Of a stretch of DNA of 64,000 bases, positions 58,958 to 64,000 are shown piece after piece (position 1 is the stretch's first letter; each line of letters starts with the position of its first letter). The translations under genes and the position numbers were made by a program. Source of the DNA: Marasmius tenuissimus. Its lineage: Eukaryota > Basidiomycota > Agaricomycetes > Agaricales > Marasmiaceae. Where the stretch lies: the NCBI GenBank assembly GCA_029532415.1, contig JAQOTA010000060.1:2046001-2110000 (forward strand), in the 5' to 3' direction. The notes under the pieces were generated by a model. It saw nothing but the letters and a program-made list of their open reading frames with translations, did not search any database and was not told where the DNA came from.

Positions 58958-59807
58958 TCCGGTTACAATGACTCGTGCTCTCATTGAGTATATACTAGAA
59001 CCTTGGTCGTAGCGTAAACCAACAAATGATGATTTTTCTTAGCCTGGCGTCGCCGTTTACTAGATTCAAACGAGAGAGAGAGCCCGGCCCCACGTCCTCG
59101 AGGTTACTTACGTCGACGGAAAAGTCGACCTTAAGATTGAGGACCTACACATTGATACCGTCCTGCGAAAGAGGAATACCGGGATTAGGCTGGGCTCCGG
59201 CAAGCTCAGTCGCTCCCACAGCCCGGCGGCCTGGAGGTCTTGAATCGAGACTAGGTATGAGGCAGTACTTCCCAGTCAACGGTCGATGTCAGCCCCGATC
59301 CGGATGCGGTCGCTTAAGATAACAGGACTAACAGGTCCTGGTCCCAGACTCCCAGTGCTAGTTGACCGCCTCCGTTGAAAGGCGTCGCTGTCCTCGAGAA
59401 CGGGGAAGAGGATTCAGACTGAAAATTTTCTCTCGCTTCGGCTTCCGAAACAGCGTGTGAATTGCTTAGCTGTAGCAATGAAAGGCGGCGAGAATAATGC
59501 TCATAAATCGCGAAATAGGGGGCAAGAAAAGGGTTCGTTCCATTCAGATTCGAAAACATGAAGACGGTAGAGTCGACGGTCGGCTTATGCTCCTACAACA
59601 AGGAAACAACATTAAAAAGTGGTCTCGGATAGTGTTGACAGTATATTGAGGGGTGGGGAGGATCCCCACAGGTATCGAAAGAACCTTCGTTCTCTCCTGC
59701 TTCATCAATCCACCACCACCTTCTGTTTTGTTCCATGCCGTGCGCTTAACACTGTCGAGAAACCCCGTGAGTAGATATGGTATTAGGTGTTCGTGTGCAA
59801 TACTTAC
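58958..59807. other. Intergenic, 3' of lectin and VMA3
   Basis: Holds the 3' ends of two convergent genes. A minus-strand frame at 59314-59559 could be a terminal VMA3 exon but would add an atypical tail, so I left it out. Confidence 0.5.
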
Positions 59808-60697
59808 AACCATCTCTGTCGCGGAGGTGTGCATGATGAGGGCAACAATGAGGCCATAGAGACCCAGGACTTCAGCAAAAATGAGAATCAAAATCTAAGG
59901 AGTGATTGCGTTTAGATGGAATACGCGGGAGAGGTAGAATCACTGACCATTCCGACGAAGAGACGTGGCTGTTGCGCAGTTCCTCTGACACCAGCGTCAC
60001 CAACGATACCGATGGCAAAACCAGCAGCGAGACCAGCGAGACCGACAGCAAGGCCAGCACCGAGCTCGACGAATCCTTGAGCAAGGGGAGTCTGGACCTT
60101 CACTGGATGTGTGTGCACGGGGAGAACGGGTGTCGAGTCAATAAACACGAGCCGAGATGATGACGACACGACACGACGTACACTGTCCAGCAATCAAGAC
60201 CGAAACGACGAGACCGTAGATCTGGTGGATTAAAGCCTTTGAGAATCTAAAGGAGATGAGGGAGTAGAGATGGAGAACTGACAGCAATGATACCAGCCAT
60301 GATAACCGGGACGACGCTCTTCATCATCAAGTCAGGTCGGAGGACCGACATGGCAGAGATACCGACACCAGACTTTGCGGTACCGTAACTGAGGAGCAGA
60401 AAGAGGTCAAGTCAGCATCCGCAGCGCTACAGCAACGACAGCGAGGCTCACCTTGCTCCTATACCTGGAAAGTAGCGCATACACGAACATCAGCTTCCCC
60501 CCAAACCAACGAAGCAGCCAAGAGAGCAGCCGTTCTCGTGAGCTTTACTACTTACAGGTGAAGACAATGGCACTTGTGCAGCCCTAGAGAATGAGGAAGA
60601 AGACCGTTATACTCCTGAGACTGCGGGTCAAGGCGAGACTGCTGGAACTAACCATGGCGCTGAAGAAGGGTGCGTAGACGGGGCAGAGATCAGACAT
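59808..60697 (-). CDS. VMA3: V-type ATPase proteolipid subunit c
   Basis: Start ATG at 60697 ([15 protein letters not shown]). Several short exons join in phase through [33 protein letters not shown], the membrane helix [17 protein letters not shown], then [36 protein letters not shown] and [20 protein letters not shown]. The essential Glu in the last helix (FAEVLG) is present. The protein forms the proton-carrying ring of the vacuolar ATPase with four transmembrane helices. The final residues after MHTSATEMV are uncertain: a donor GTAAGT follows at 59807, so a short last exon may exist downstream. Divergent from ALA1. Confidence 0.92.
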
Positions 60698-61024
60698 GTT
60701 GGAGTTGATTGCAATGAATGTAAAGAGGAGAGTGAAGATAAGAACAAGCTCGACGTTGAGGTTGACGACGTGCGGTGAAGTGGAAGTAGGGGGAACTCGA
60801 ACAGTAACGGAAAGGGCTACGCTGTAAACCTTAACCTTTGTCATCGGAGTTCCAATTTCGGTCACGGTCAGGAGGAAACGCGTGACCTCGCGTGATTTTT
60901 TGCCTTTCCCGGACCGTTGCGCATGAGATTTCTTCGAAGAGGAAATCTGACTCGGACTCGTCTGATAGTACCCCAATCGACATCGATTTCGATTCGTTCT
61001 TTCTGCACGACGAGCCCGACCACG
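60698..61024. promoter_or_regulatory. Divergent promoter, VMA3 / ALA1
   Basis: 327 bp between two outward-facing starts. No obvious TATA box. A CGTGA-containing stretch lies near 60881-60896 (GCGTGACCTCGCGTGA). Confidence 0.6.

Positions 61025-64000
<2,976 letters not shown>

Noticed and set aside
59314..59559. Possible last exon of VMA3
   Set aside because: It can be joined in frame, but would add about 90 non-conserved residues to a proteolipid that normally ends right after the fourth helix.

Overview
The window comes from an intron-dense basidiomycete genome, most likely an Agaricomycete. Introns are short (about 45-75 nt, GTRNGT...YAG). The gene set is typical of that class: NACHT-type NLRs, a Crypton tyrosine recombinase with Ndc10/GCR1-like regions, an SPT5-like KOW protein, a divergent XPG-like protein, a ricin-B lectin and pore-forming-toxin-like genes. 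I could run no searches; family names rest on motifs read by eye. Spliced models were built by hand and checked for reading phase.

Layout. 1-9.25 kb: the 3' part of a very large membrane-anchored protein with three tandem copies of a DUF3712/Tag1-like module. 9.8-12.1 kb: an aldo-keto reductase (minus) with a 979-bp TIR element inside one intron. 12.7-43 kb: a mosaic of segmental duplications. It holds an NLR gene twice (14.3-16.9 and 25.8-28.3 kb, minus), the NLR's partner gene (intact at 12.7 kb, broken at 24.3 kb), a Cyt-like protein gene as an inverted pair (19.5 and 37.7 kb), HAP2/NF-YA (functional at 31.8 kb, pseudogene at 22.7 kb), THO1/SARNP (intact at 32.8 kb, 3' pseudogene at 39.4 kb), and four tRNA-Glu(CTC) genes plus one decayed copy. 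A MACPF-like gene lies at 40.8 kb.

44.4-54.7 kb: an accessory block with a complete-looking Crypton recombinase, a perfect 113-bp inverted repeat, a five-KOW SPT5-like gene, an XPG-like gene with a degenerate active site, and an Agaricomycete-type hypothetical gene. 55.9 kb: an RRM pseudogene. 57.8 kb: a secreted ricin-B lectin. 59.8-64 kb: a housekeeping pair, V-ATPase proteolipid c (minus) and alanyl-tRNA synthetase (plus, cut by the window end), sharing a 327-bp divergent promoter.

How the parts relate. Housekeeping or conserved genes (Tag1-like, AKR, HAP2-THO1, VMA3-ALA1) form the backbone. Between them are rapidly evolving self/non-self or defence-type genes (NLRs, Cyt-like, MACPF-like, lectin) and mobile or mobile-associated genes. 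The duplication mosaic around the NLRs and tRNA-Glu genes suggests repeated unequal or template-switch recombination. Nothing here proves a new system. The best candidates for a second look are the Crypton/KOW/pseudo-nuclease block with its palindrome, and the NLR/Cyt-like/MACPF neighbourhood.
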